NCBI GenBank assembly: GCA_019454125.1
Contig: CP075365.1
Span: 2,102,218-2,166,217, forward strand
Source: Fimbriimonadaceae bacterium
GTDB taxonomy: Bacteria > Armatimonadota > Fimbriimonadia > Fimbriimonadales > Fimbriimonadaceae
DNA length: 64,000 nt
Direction of reading: 5' to 3'
Shown here: positions 1 to 8,479 of the stretch, one piece after another
Position numbering within the stretch: the first letter of the stretch is position 1
How the letters are laid out: each line of letters begins with the position of its first letter
Program-made: the position numbers and the translations under genes
The notes under the pieces: model-generated
Database searches by the model: none
Told to the model about the DNA's origin: nothing
Seen by the model: the letters and a program-made list of their open reading frames with translations, nothing else

Positions 1-2
1 TT

Positions 3-1118
3 TCGATCCTGCCGCAACAGCTTGTGAACGGACTCCTCCTGGGGTCGATCTACGCGTTGATCGCGCTGGGTTACACCATGGTGTACGGCGTGCTTCGCCT
101 GATCAACTTCGCCCACGGCGAAGTGTTCATGCTGGGGTCTTACGTGGCGCTTTTCGTCTCGTGGGGGCTGGGGTTCCACCCGGCGGACTTGGCACGTGCC
201 GACCGCCCTTCTTCAGCCCTCTATCTGGCGATCATGCTCCTCGCGAGCATGGCGGTCTGCGCCCTCATCGGAGTGTTGATCGAGCGACTGGCTTACCGGC
301 CCATGAGGAGCCAGCCGCGCATCGCCTCGCTCATCACCGCGATCGGGGTCTCGCTCTTCATCCAGTATGCGGGCGGGCTCTTCCTGCCCCAATCGCCGCC
401 CCCCGCGATCTCCGAGCAGATCAACCCCTACCGCGGCAGCCTAGACCTCACCCTGAAGCCGGCGCCCGCACAACTGCTTCAGCAGGCCGACACCCTGCAA
501 GGGAACGTGGTCGCTGCCCAGCGCGCCTTAGAGGCCGCCGCCAACACGCCTGAGGAAGCTCAGCTGCGGACCCAGCTTCAGGAGAGCCAGAGGCAACTGT
601 TCCAGGTCCAAGGGGAGATCAACAACGAATCCGTCGACCTGACCATCCCGATCGGCCAGCTCATCATGCTCGGCACGACCGTTGCGCTTATGGGCGGCCT
701 TTGGTACCTGGTGCAAAAGACGAAGACCGGCCGAGCCATGCGCGCCGCCTCCCACGATTTTGATTCGGCCTCGCTGATGGGCGTCAGCGTCGGCCGCGTC
801 GTGACCATCACGTTCTTGATCGGTTCGGCGCTCGCCGGTGCCGGGGCCATGATGTACGCCACCGTGCTGCGCACCCCGCTCACCCCATTTATGGGCGTCA
901 CGCCCGGTATCAAGGCGTTCGTGGCGGCGGTTCTCGGCGGTATCGGCAATATCCCTGGCGCCGTCCTTGGCGGCTTGCTGATGGGCGTGGTCGAGACCCT
1001 GGCCGTCTGGGCCGGCTTTAGCGGTTACAAGGACGCGGTGGCTTTCGTCATCCTCATCGTGGTGCTGCTCTTCAAACCCGGTGGCCTCCTCGGTTCGGCC
1101 AAGGTGGAAAAAGTATGA
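3..1118 (+). CDS. livH: Branched-chain amino-acid ABC transporter permease LivH (5' end cut by window)
   Basis: Inner-membrane permease of the leucine/isoleucine/valine ABC importer. The frame is open from base 3, and the residues before the GTG at 24 (ILPQQLVNG) match the usual LivH N-terminus, so the true start probably lies upstream of the window. The family pattern GYTMVYGVLRLINFAHGE is followed by GVSLFIQ and, near the C-terminus, AAVLGGIGNIPGAVLGG. Between the membrane segments ending at about residue 121 and starting at about 205 (counting from the GTG) there is an unusual glutamine- and alanine-rich helical insert, absent from ordinary LivH. The stop overlaps the livM start in ATGA (1115-1118). 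Family assignment is firm; the insert function is unknown. Confidence 0.93.
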   Translation, partial: SILPQQLVNGLLLGSIYALIALGYTMVYGVLRLINFAHGEVFMLGSYVALFVSWGLGFHPADLARADRPSSALYLAIMLLASMAVCALIGVLIERLAYRPMRSQPRIASLITAIGVSLFIQYAGGLFLPQSPPPAISEQINPYRGSLDLTLKPAPAQLLQQADTLQGNVVAAQRALEAAANTPEEAQLRTQLQESQRQLFQVQGEINNESVDLTIPIGQLIMLGTTVALMGGLWYLVQKTKTGRAMRAASHDFDSASLMGVSVGRVVTITFLIGSALAGAGAMMYATVLRTPLTPFMGVTPGIKAFVAAVLGGIGNIPGAVLGGLLMGVVETLAVWAGFSGYKDAVAFVILIVVLLFKPGGLLGSAKVEKV

Positions 1119-2338
1119 AGTTTTGGGCCGTACGCGCGCTTTCCGTACTCGCGGCCCTTGCGTTCGCTTATGGCCTTGAGAGCGTGGTCTCCGGCAATAT
1201 GGCTGAGAACTACCGCCTCTTTGTCTTGGCCGGTCTCTACGTCACCCTTGCGGTCAGCTTAAACCTTATCAACGGCATAACCGGCCAGTTTTCGATCGGC
1301 CATGCAGCCTTTTACATGGTCGGCGCTTACAGCGCGGGTGCGGTCTCGCAAGCGTTCTATGCCAACCAGTCTCTTGGCCAGGTTCCTTGGCTGATAACGA
1401 TGGCCCTTTTCGGTGGCGTTTGCGCCGCGATCGCCGGTCTCGTCGTCGGCTTGCCCAGCCTTCGCCTTCGTGGGGACTATCTCGCGATTGTGACACTCGG
1501 TTTCGGCGAGATTTTGCGCATCGTTGCGCAGAACATTAAGGAGGTGGGGGGCGCTTACGGCATGAATGTGAAGCCTTTCGGCTCGGCCCCGAACACCCTG
1601 TGGCTAGTCTGGTTACTTGCCATTCTGTGCATAGCCGTATGCCGAAACCTACTCAGAACCGCCCACGGGCTGCCCTTCTTGGCTGTGCGCGAAGACGAGG
1701 TGGCGAGCTCCGCCATGGGGGTTAACGTTCCCTCGACGAAGGTCACCGCGTTCGTTATAGGATCTATGTTTGCGGGAATGGCTGGTGCGCTGCTCGCCCA
1801 CACGGAAACGTTTATCTCTCCCGACATGTTTAAGATGGACGTGTCGTTTATAATTCTGACAATGGTGGTCCTCGGCGGCACAGGCTCCATCACTGGTTCG
1901 ACGGTCGCAGCCGTCGCACTCTTCGCCATTCCCGAGTGGCTGAGAAATCTCCAAGACCCGGTCACGAAGACCGCTTATCAGATCCCGGGTTCTGCGATTG
2001 TCGCGGGCGTGGTCGCCGTGGCATTAGCGGTTGCAGCGCTCCGTTATATCCAGCACAACGTCCACCGCGGAAACGGGCAAAAGTTTGGCTTCGGGGTCGT
2101 CGCAATGGCCGTCGCCGCCATTCTTGGTGTGCTGCTCAAATCCGTGTTCGGCCTCGTCCCCCAGTTAGCTACCCAAACCTTTGAAGCCTCATCCCTACGC
2201 ATGGTGATCTTTGCGTCCACCTTGATCGTCCTTATGCTCCTTCGGCCGCAAGGACTTTTCGGACACCACGAGTTCAGTTGGAGTTGGCTCAAGAGCCTCT
2301 TCACCGGCACCAGGCCACCCTTGGAGGCGAGCTCGTGA
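1115..2338 (+). CDS. livM: Branched-chain amino-acid ABC transporter permease LivM
   Basis: Second inner-membrane permease of the same importer, 407 residues. LivM hallmarks are GITGQFSIGHAAFYMVGAY near residue 55, LPSLRLRGDYLAIVTLGFGEI near 115-135, VLGGTGSITGS near 250 and LLRPQGLFG near the C-terminus. Between PEWLRNL (about residue 275) and the final helix there are about 80 extra residues holding two further hydrophobic segments, so it is longer in that region than the usual family member. The ATG overlaps the livH stop and the last bases overlap the livG GTG start (GTGA), so the three genes are translationally coupled. GC falls towards 50-55 % here compared with the first kilobase. Confidence 0.93.
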   Translation: MKFWAVRALSVLAALAFAYGLESVVSGNMAENYRLFVLAGLYVTLAVSLNLINGITGQFSIGHAAFYMVGAYSAGAVSQAFYANQSLGQVPWLITMALFGGVCAAIAGLVVGLPSLRLRGDYLAIVTLGFGEILRIVAQNIKEVGGAYGMNVKPFGSAPNTLWLVWLLAILCIAVCRNLLRTAHGLPFLAVREDEVASSAMGVNVPSTKVTAFVIGSMFAGMAGALLAHTETFISPDMFKMDVSFIILTMVVLGGTGSITGSTVAAVALFAIPEWLRNLQDPVTKTAYQIPGSAIVAGVVAVALAVAALRYIQHNVHRGNGQKFGFGVVAMAVAAILGVLLKSVFGLVPQLATQTFEASSLRMVIFASTLIVLMLLRPQGLFGHHEFSWSWLKSLFTGTRPPLEASS

Positions 2339-3105
2339 GCCAGCCCGTACTCGAGCTCCGCGAGGCAACGATCCGCTTTGGCGGACTCGTCGCCGTGAAC
2401 TCTGTCTCCTTTCAGCTAAACCAAGGCGATTTGTTCGGCCTAATTGGCCCGAACGGCGCGGGCAAGACAACCTGCTTTAACCTGATAACGGGAGTATATA
2501 AACCGACGAGTGGTTCGATCACTTTCAATGGGAGGGAGATTGGGGGCCAGCCGCCATCAAGGATTTGCGAGATGGGCATTTGCCGGACATTCCAAAACAT
2601 CCGGCTTTTCCCTGCGCTTTCGGTGCTGGAGAATGTCGTAGTCGGCGCCTTTCTGCGCAAGAAGAGCTCTCTACTTTCAGCATTTACGTATATGCCTCCA
2701 GCGATAAAGGAAACTTCGGAGCTGCGAGAGCGGGCGATGGAACTTTTAAGGGTCGTGAACCTTGAGGAGTTCGCCCATGTTCGGTCGGCCGACCTATCTT
2801 ATGGAAAACAAAGAAGGCTGGAGATAGCACGCGCCATGGCTACCAAACCTGAGCTCATTCTTCTTGACGAACCTGCCGCAGGCATGAACCCTTTAGAGAA
2901 GAACGAACTTCAGCAAACGGTAAAGGACATTCGCGACTCCTTTGGCATGACCGTCCTCCTTATTGAACACGATATGAAGTTCGTCATGGGTCTCTGCGAG
3001 CGAATCGTCGTGCTGGACCACGGTGAGGAGATCGCCCACGGCCCGCCAGAGGCCATCCGCTCGAACCCAAAGGTCATTGAAGCCTACCTTGGCGAAGCTG
3101 TCTAG
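2335..3105 (+). CDS. livG: Branched-chain amino-acid ABC transporter ATP-binding protein LivG
   Basis: Cytoplasmic ATPase of the Liv importer, 256 residues from a GTG that overlaps the livM stop (GTGA, 2335-2338); a longer in-frame start at 2278 lies well inside livM and is rejected. Walker A GPNGAGKT is at residues 38-45, the signature LSYGKQ at 154-159, Walker B ILLDEP at 175-180 and the switch histidine in IEHD at 212. The region between Walker A and signature is long, and AGMNP follows Walker B, both typical of LivG rather than LivF. The partner ATPase LivF and the binding protein are not in the window after this gene; LivF may lie upstream or elsewhere. Confidence 0.93.
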   Translation: MSQPVLELREATIRFGGLVAVNSVSFQLNQGDLFGLIGPNGAGKTTCFNLITGVYKPTSGSITFNGREIGGQPPSRICEMGICRTFQNIRLFPALSVLENVVVGAFLRKKSSLLSAFTYMPPAIKETSELRERAMELLRVVNLEEFAHVRSADLSYGKQRRLEIARAMATKPELILLDEPAAGMNPLEKNELQQTVKDIRDSFGMTVLLIEHDMKFVMGLCERIVVLDHGEEIAHGPPEAIRSNPKVIEAYLGEAV

Positions 3106-3106
3106 C

Positions 3107-3126
3107 CTAGGTTCCCGCGAACCTAG
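3107..3126 (+). terminator. Hairpin after livG, possible terminator
   Basis: Perfect seven-base stem CTAGGTT/AACCTAG with a six-base loop, two bases after the livG stop codon. It is followed by an A-rich run, not a T tract, so it may act as an mRNA 3' end or attenuating structure instead of a classical intrinsic terminator. Confidence 0.4.
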
Positions 3127-3203
3127 CAAAAAGTGGGGGAAAACTTCCGCTAAGTCCCCGCGACGTTCGCCCGGTCAGTCGCGTCTGAACAAGAGCCGCT
3201 TCC

Positions 3204-6200
3204 ATGTGCACCCGCCCCTTCGTCCATCTGCACAACCATACTGAGTACTCCCTGCTCGACGGGGCCACCCGCATCCCTCAAATGGTTGCCCGTGCTAAAG
3301 AAGAAGGAATGCCGGCTATCGCCATCACCGACCATGGTGTTATGTTCGGATGTATGGAGTTTTATTTCGAGTGCGTTAAACAGGGCGTTAAGCCCATTCT
3401 GGGAATGGAAGCTTATGTCGCTCCCCAGGGCCTGAGGGATCGGACCGCTAATGAAGAAAAGCAGGCTTACCACCTCTTATTGCTTGCGCGCAATGAGGAA
3501 GGTTACAAGAACCTTTGTCGCCTTCATTCAATTGCAGCGTTGGAAGGTTTCTATTACAAACCACGCATAGACCATGAGGTCTTAAGGAGCCATGCTAAAG
3601 GGTTGATCGGTTCGACGACCTGCATCGGTAGCGAGGTCAACCAGCTTCTTTTGGCAAGTAAGTACGACGAGGCCCAGTATCGGGCTGGTATGTACAAGGA
3701 GATCTTTGACGAGGGTTGCTACTTCGTCGAGCTTCAGGACCACGGGATCGATAAACAGACCCAAATGAATCAAGGCTTGCTGCGCATAGCGCATGAGCTG
3801 AACCTGCCGCTTGTAGCCACTAACGATTCGCACTTTCTGTGCAAAACAGATAACGAACCGCACGATGTACTTTTGTGCATCGGTATGGGCAAGCTTCGCT
3901 CCGACGAATCGAGGATACGGTTTACCGGCAACGAGTATCTAAAGACGGCTAGTGAGATGGCCGCCTTGTTCCCCGATCATCCCGAGGCGATCGAAAACTC
4001 TCTGCAGATTGCCGAGCTTTGCGAGCTAAACATTACTCCGTCACGGAACCTTATGCCCGAGCCGGACATGCCGGAAGGCGAAACTCCGACGTCTTACCTA
4101 CGAAAGCTCGCTTATGAAGGTTTATCATCGAGGCTCGGCAAGCAGGGGGACAATGAGTCTGAAAGGCTCGAATACGAACTCGGGGTCATCGAGAAGACCG
4201 GCTTCGACGCGTACTTTCTGCTTGTTAAAGAGTTCGCGGATTTCACGCGTTCAGAAAGTATCGCGTTCGGTGTAAGAGGATCTGCCGCAGGCTCACTTGT
4301 AAGTTATTGCCTCGGTATTACGGATGTCAACCCGGTTGAGTATGACTTAACGTTTGAGCGCTTCCTCAACCCTGAGCGCGTGTCTATGCCGGATATAGAC
4401 ATGGACTTCGAAGACGCACGCCGGGACGAAGTCATCCGCTGGGTCCAGGAGAAATATGGGGCAGACCGGGTCGCGCAGATCGTGACATTTGGGACGCTCG
4501 GCGCAAAGGCTGCAATCAAAGATGCGGGGCGTGTGATGGGGTTTCCGCCTGTGGAGACCGATAAACTTTGCAAGCTTCTACCCAACCGCCCGGGCTTGAC
4601 TTTGCAAAAAGCTCTGGACGAACCTTCCCCAGATTGCGGCGAAGATTGGATCCGCTTCTATTCCGAATGTTCCGATTTTAGGTCTGCGCTTGGAGACGCC
4701 AAACTGACCGGATTGGTGAAGACTGCAAGGACTATCGAGGGCCTCTGCAGGCACTCCGGCGTCCACGCCGCAGGGGTCGTCATTTCCAAGACTCCATTGG
4801 CGGATAGTGTCCCGCTTTATCGCTCAAGTGATGGTCAGCCGGTTACGGCCTACGAGATGGGAATCCTTGAGAAGCTAGGCCTTCTGAAGATGGACTTCCT
4901 GGGCTTGAGCAACTTGACGGTCTTGTCAAGGACTATCCAGAACATTGCGCAGACGCATCCTCAAAGCCCCATTGCTTTGGAAGGGGTTTCAGCGATCCCC
5001 TTCGAAGATGAAGCGACATTCGCGATGCTCTCTAAAGGTGACACGGTCGGAGTGTTCCAGCTAGAGTCGGGCGGGATGCGCCGGAACATTGTCGAGCTTA
5101 AGCCACAAAGCGTTCGAGAACTTGCGGCCATGGTCGCACTTTATCGGCCCGGTCCGATGGATCACATTCCAAGCTTTGTCGACAACAAGTTCGGCAGAAA
5201 GCAACCGGTCTATTTGGATCCAAAGATGGAGCCCATCCTGGCCGAGACCTACGGGATCATCGTCTATCAGGACCAAGTCCTCAAACTCGTTCAAGCGTTA
5301 GCGGGATTCTCGCTCGGTAAAGCCGACATTCTCAGGCGAGCGATGGGCAAGAAGGATAGGCTCGTCATGGAGTCTATGAAGGAAGAGTTTCTCAAGGGTT
5401 GCGAAGCTAACGAGATTATCCAAGAGGTAGCGAACGAAGTTTGGGAGCTTCTTCTGCCTTTTGCCGGTTACGCGTTCAACAAGGCCCACGCGGTTTGCTA
5501 CGCTATACTCGCATACCAGACGGCTTACCTTAAAGCCAATTTCCCGGTGGAGTATATGGCGGCTCTGCTCGCCGTCTATAGTGACAAGGAAGACCGGGTC
5601 ACGAGCTTTATCGAAGATTGCCGCAGGCAAGGAATCGCCGTGATCGCTCCGAATGTGACGAAGAGCTCCCTCGATTTTTCCGTGGAGCATTGCGAAACTG
5701 GTTACGCAATACGCTTCGGGCTTGGTGCCATAAAGGGCGTCGGAGAGGGACTTGTCAACCACATCATTGCCGACCGCGAGGAAAACGGCGAATACACCCA
5801 CTTTTATGAGTTTGCGGACCGGGTAAGGCCGGCTGGACTTAACAAGCTTTCCTTGGAGGCGCTTATCAAGGCGGGGGCACTTTCGGACATCGAGCCCAAC
5901 CGGAACAAGTTGCTGGAGAACCTGGAGGGGGCGCTGGCCTTCGCGGACACGGCCGGGCGACAACGCAAAGAAGGGCAAGACTCACTTTTTGGCGGGGGCG
6001 GAAACGAAGAGACTTCTTTGGAATACCCGACCCTCCCAGAGATGCCGGCGCCAGAAAGGTCGCAAGTTCTGCAGATGGAGAAGGACGTCATGGGGATCTA
6101 CGTTTCGGACCACCCGCTGCGAGCTGTGAGCCGCTCCCTTCCCTTCCTCGCCTCCAACACTTGCGCGCAGATCACTGAACTTGAAGAGCATGCGAAGGTC

Positions 6201-6782
6201 AAACTGGCTGGCGTCATGACGAACGTCAGAGAGATCGTGACCAAAGCGCGCGGCGAGAAAATGGCGAGCCTTATCCTGGAAGACCTTTCTGGACAAGCTA
6301 CCTGTGTCGTCTTCCCGGCCACTTACGCAAAATTCAAAGACCTCATTTCTAAGGACGCTATCGTCCGTATAATGGGTACGGTCTCGCACCGAGAACGACC
6401 GGGCGGGGGTGGTGAGAAGTCGGTCGAAGTCATGGTTGACGCGGTCGAACCTTTGCCTGTCGATATTAATGCGGCGGTCGTCGACGATTCCGTGATCGGC
6501 ACCGTGCTCATCCAAATCGAAAGGGCCACGCGAAAGGAGCTTGAGTCCATCAAAGAGTTGGTCGAACAACACCCCGGAGACTACGAAGTCGTTGTGCAGT
6601 TCGGAGCCAACCGCACCGGGCAACCCATGTTCCTTTTGAACCGGCTGGACGGGGCGCCGGAGACGGTGGCGAAGCTGCGGAGGTCGATCAGCCACGGCCA
6701 CGTCCAGGTCCTGCGCAACCGGGACCAAGAGACCGTTGCCCGCGAGCCTGTTGAGGAACCCTCAGTCGCCCTGGCACGTTAA
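3204..6782 (+). CDS. dnaE: DNA polymerase III alpha subunit
   Basis: Replicative polymerase catalytic subunit, 1192 residues, close to the usual DnaE length. The N-terminal PHP domain begins FVHLHNHTEYSLLDG and keeps AITDHG and ATNDSHF, so its metal-binding residues look largely intact and proofreading or structural metal binding is possible. The palm motif PDIDMDF places catalytic aspartates at about 397 and 399. Helix-hairpin-helix and OB-fold regions follow, the OB-fold beginning near KLAGVMTNVREIV (about residue 1000). Start ATG at 3204 is chosen because the PHP motif follows within ten residues. GC is near 50 % over much of the first 2.6 kb and rises to about 65 % towards the 3' end. Confidence 0.97.
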   Translation: MCTRPFVHLHNHTEYSLLDGATRIPQMVARAKEEGMPAIAITDHGVMFGCMEFYFECVKQGVKPILGMEAYVAPQGLRDRTANEEKQAYHLLLLARNEEGYKNLCRLHSIAALEGFYYKPRIDHEVLRSHAKGLIGSTTCIGSEVNQLLLASKYDEAQYRAGMYKEIFDEGCYFVELQDHGIDKQTQMNQGLLRIAHELNLPLVATNDSHFLCKTDNEPHDVLLCIGMGKLRSDESRIRFTGNEYLKTASEMAALFPDHPEAIENSLQIAELCELNITPSRNLMPEPDMPEGETPTSYLRKLAYEGLSSRLGKQGDNESERLEYELGVIEKTGFDAYFLLVKEFADFTRSESIAFGVRGSAAGSLVSYCLGITDVNPVEYDLTFERFLNPERVSMPDIDMDFEDARRDEVIRWVQEKYGADRVAQIVTFGTLGAKAAIKDAGRVMGFPPVETDKLCKLLPNRPGLTLQKALDEPSPDCGEDWIRFYSECSDFRSALGDAKLTGLVKTARTIEGLCRHSGVHAAGVVISKTPLADSVPLYRSSDGQPVTAYEMGILEKLGLLKMDFLGLSNLTVLSRTIQNIAQTHPQSPIALEGVSAIPFEDEATFAMLSKGDTVGVFQLESGGMRRNIVELKPQSVRELAAMVALYRPGPMDHIPSFVDNKFGRKQPVYLDPKMEPILAETYGIIVYQDQVLKLVQALAGFSLGKADILRRAMGKKDRLVMESMKEEFLKGCEANEIIQEVANEVWELLLPFAGYAFNKAHAVCYAILAYQTAYLKANFPVEYMAALLAVYSDKEDRVTSFIEDCRRQGIAVIAPNVTKSSLDFSVEHCETGYAIRFGLGAIKGVGEGLVNHIIADREENGEYTHFYEFADRVRPAGLNKLSLEALIKAGALSDIEPNRNKLLENLEGALAFADTAGRQRKEGQDSLFGGGGNEETSLEYPTLPEMPAPERSQVLQMEKDVMGIYVSDHPLRAVSRSLPFLASNTCAQITELEEHAKVKLAGVMTNVREIVTKARGEKMASLILEDLSGQATCVVFPATYAKFKDLISKDAIVRIMGTVSHRERPGGGGEKSVEVMVDAVEPLPVDINAAVVDDSVIGTVLIQIERATRKELESIKELVEQHPGDYEVVVQFGANRTGQPMFLLNRLDGAPETVAKLRRSISHGHVQVLRNRDQETVAREPVEEPSVALAR

Positions 6783-6796
6783 ACCCGAGAAGCCCA

Positions 6797-7498
6797 ATGA
6801 GAGTCATCCCGCTCGCCCTCTTACTCGCCGCGTCGCTTTCGGCGTGGGCACAGGACACCGCATTCGACAGGCACGTGGCGAGCGTCGAGCTGCTCCAGTC
6901 CAAGGCGATCCAATCTGAGCTGAAGGTGAGCGACTCCCAGCGGGCGGCGCTTAACAAACATGCGGATTGGTACAACAAGCAAACGGCAGACATCATTAAG
7001 AGCCTCGGGCAAAGACCATCCGAGACCGCGCAAAAGGGGGCGGCAGACCGGATCGGCGGTTTACAGAAACAGCTGAAAGAGCGCGTGCTTAACGAACTTT
7101 CAAAGTGGCAAATGAGTCGGCTCCGCGAGATCAGCCTCCAGCAGCTTGGCGTGCTCGCAGTCATGGACACCCAAATTTCGAAAAAGATCGGCGTTAGCGA
7201 TTCCCAGTTGGAGAAGATCCGCGCGTTTTGGAACAAGACGGGAACGTCTGTCGCAGAGATCGAGCGCAAGGCGCGGCAACCCATCTGGGACAAGTACAAG
7301 GACAAGAAGCCGAAGGATGAGGCCGAGGCCAAGAAACTGCAGGAGTCGTTCAGTTCCGAGATGGAAGCCGCTTCCAGAACGGTCGCCCCGGATCTTGCCA
7401 AGCACAAGAAGGCCTTCGAGGACTATGTCGACGGAGTGCTCAGCAGCGCGCAAAAGGAAAAGTGGAAAGCCCTAAAGGGCACGCCCTTCAAGGGCTGA
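6797..7498 (+). CDS. Exported helical protein of unknown function
   Basis: 233 residues with a clean signal peptide (MRVIPLALLLAASLSAWAQ, predicted cut after AWA). The mature part is almost entirely charged and helical, with repeats of the form S-D-S-Q (about residues 46 and 134) opening helical segments, a pattern reminiscent of Spy/CpxP-like periplasmic proteins with LTxxQ motifs; that resemblance is only visual. It starts fifteen bases after dnaE and could be cotranscribed. The product is probably periplasmic. No enzymatic motif is seen and I do not recognise the family. Confidence 0.75.
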   Translation: MRVIPLALLLAASLSAWAQDTAFDRHVASVELLQSKAIQSELKVSDSQRAALNKHADWYNKQTADIIKSLGQRPSETAQKGAADRIGGLQKQLKERVLNELSKWQMSRLREISLQQLGVLAVMDTQISKKIGVSDSQLEKIRAFWNKTGTSVAEIERKARQPIWDKYKDKKPKDEAEAKKLQESFSSEMEAASRTVAPDLAKHKKAFEDYVDGVLSSAQKEKWKALKGTPFKG

Positions 7499-7500
7499 GC

Positions 7501-7530
7501 AGTGCCCTCTAACGGTATCCTCAGGGCACT
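7501..7530 (+). other. Eight-base-pair hairpin directly before the sucD start
   Basis: Perfect inverted repeat AGTGCCCT (7501-7508) / AGGGCACT (7523-7530) with a 14-base loop, ending one base before the TTG start codon at 7531. It lies between the stop of the exported protein and sucD, so it may end the first transcript or control access to the sucD start. The loop holds TATCCT (7516-7521), a possible -10 box. Confidence 0.5.
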
Positions 7531-8415
7531 TTGGGCGTTCTGATCGGCAAAGACACGCGCGTCGTCGTCGCGGGAATCACGGGGAAAGAAGGCAGCTTCC
7601 ACACGGAGCAGATGATCGACTACGGCACGAAGGTCGTAGCAGGCGTGACCCCCGGAAAAGGCGGTACCGAGATCCACGGCGTGCCCGTGTTCGACACGAT
7701 GAGGGAAGCGGTCGACAAGACGGGGTGCGACGCCAGCGTCGTCTTCGTCCCTGCCCCCTTCGCGGCCGACTCCGTGCTGGAGGCCGAAGCGGCGGGCATT
7801 CCGCTGGCCGTGCTCATCACCGAAGGCGTTCCCGTGCTGGACTCCATGCGCCTCGTCAACCGGCTGCGGCAGAACGGCACCACCCGACTCGTCGGCGGCA
7901 ACTGCGCGGGCCTCATCACGGCGGGCGAGTGCAAGATGGGCATCATGCCCGGCTACATCTTTACGCCGGGGCCGATCGGACTCGTCTCGCGCTCCGGCAC
8001 GCTCACTTACGAAGTGGTCTGGGAACTGACCCGCGCCGGGCTCGGCCAGACGACTTGCATCGGCATCGGCGGCGACCCCGTGCCGGGGACCCGCTTCGTC
8101 GATTCGCTGGAGATGTTCGAGGCGGACCCCGAGACGAAGGCGGTCGTGATGATCGGCGAGATCGGCGGCACGGACGAAGAGGCGGGAGCGGACTTCATCA
8201 AGCACCACATGAAGAAGCCCGTCGTCAGCTTCATCAGCGGCCGAACGGCGCCTCCCGGCAAGCGTATGGGCCACGCCGGCGCGATCGTCAGCGGCGGGCT
8301 CGGCACGGCCCAGTCGAAGGTGGACGCCCTGCTGGCGGCGGGGGCCAAGGTCGCCGACAAGACCAGCCAGGTCGCCGACCTCGTGAAGCAAGTCCTGAGC
8401 GTGGTCGCGGTCTAA
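7531..8415 (+). CDS. sucD: Succinyl-CoA ligase (ADP-forming) alpha subunit
   Basis: Alpha subunit of succinyl-CoA synthetase (TCA cycle, substrate-level phosphorylation), 294 residues. [25 protein letters not shown] and SRSGTLTYE match the CoA-binding and ligase domains, and the phosphorylated histidine lies in MGHAGAI (H248, equivalent to H246 of the E. coli protein). The conserved GPNCPG loop reads GGNCAG. The start is the TTG at 7531; no ATG or GTG gives the family N-terminus ([17 protein letters not shown]). The beta subunit gene sucC, usually adjacent, is absent here. Confidence 0.94.
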   Translation: MGVLIGKDTRVVVAGITGKEGSFHTEQMIDYGTKVVAGVTPGKGGTEIHGVPVFDTMREAVDKTGCDASVVFVPAPFAADSVLEAEAAGIPLAVLITEGVPVLDSMRLVNRLRQNGTTRLVGGNCAGLITAGECKMGIMPGYIFTPGPIGLVSRSGTLTYEVVWELTRAGLGQTTCIGIGGDPVPGTRFVDSLEMFEADPETKAVVMIGEIGGTDEEAGADFIKHHMKKPVVSFISGRTAPPGKRMGHAGAIVSGGLGTAQSKVDALLAAGAKVADKTSQVADLVKQVLSVVAV

Positions 8416-8464
8416 AGGTTCGAACCTGTCTGAGGGGCGTTTGAACCCGGTACGCCCTCACTCG

Positions 8465-8479
8465 TGACATAATGTGTCA
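8465..8479 (+). promoter_or_regulatory. Putative -10 box inside a small inverted repeat, cysteine desulfurase gene
   Basis: CATAAT (8468-8473) ends five bases before the ATG at 8479, and the inverted repeat TGACA-N5-TGTCA spans it (8465-8469 and 8475-8479). It could be a leaderless promoter overlapped by an operator. Confidence 0.45.

Noticed and set aside
5982-6728. 248-residue minus-strand frame inside dnaE
   Set aside because: Lies over the conserved C-terminal OB-fold region of DnaE and has no recognisable motif.
7423-8391. 322-residue minus-strand frame across sucD
   Set aside because: Antisense to a conserved enzyme; His/Asp/Arg/Ala pattern of a GC-driven shadow frame.
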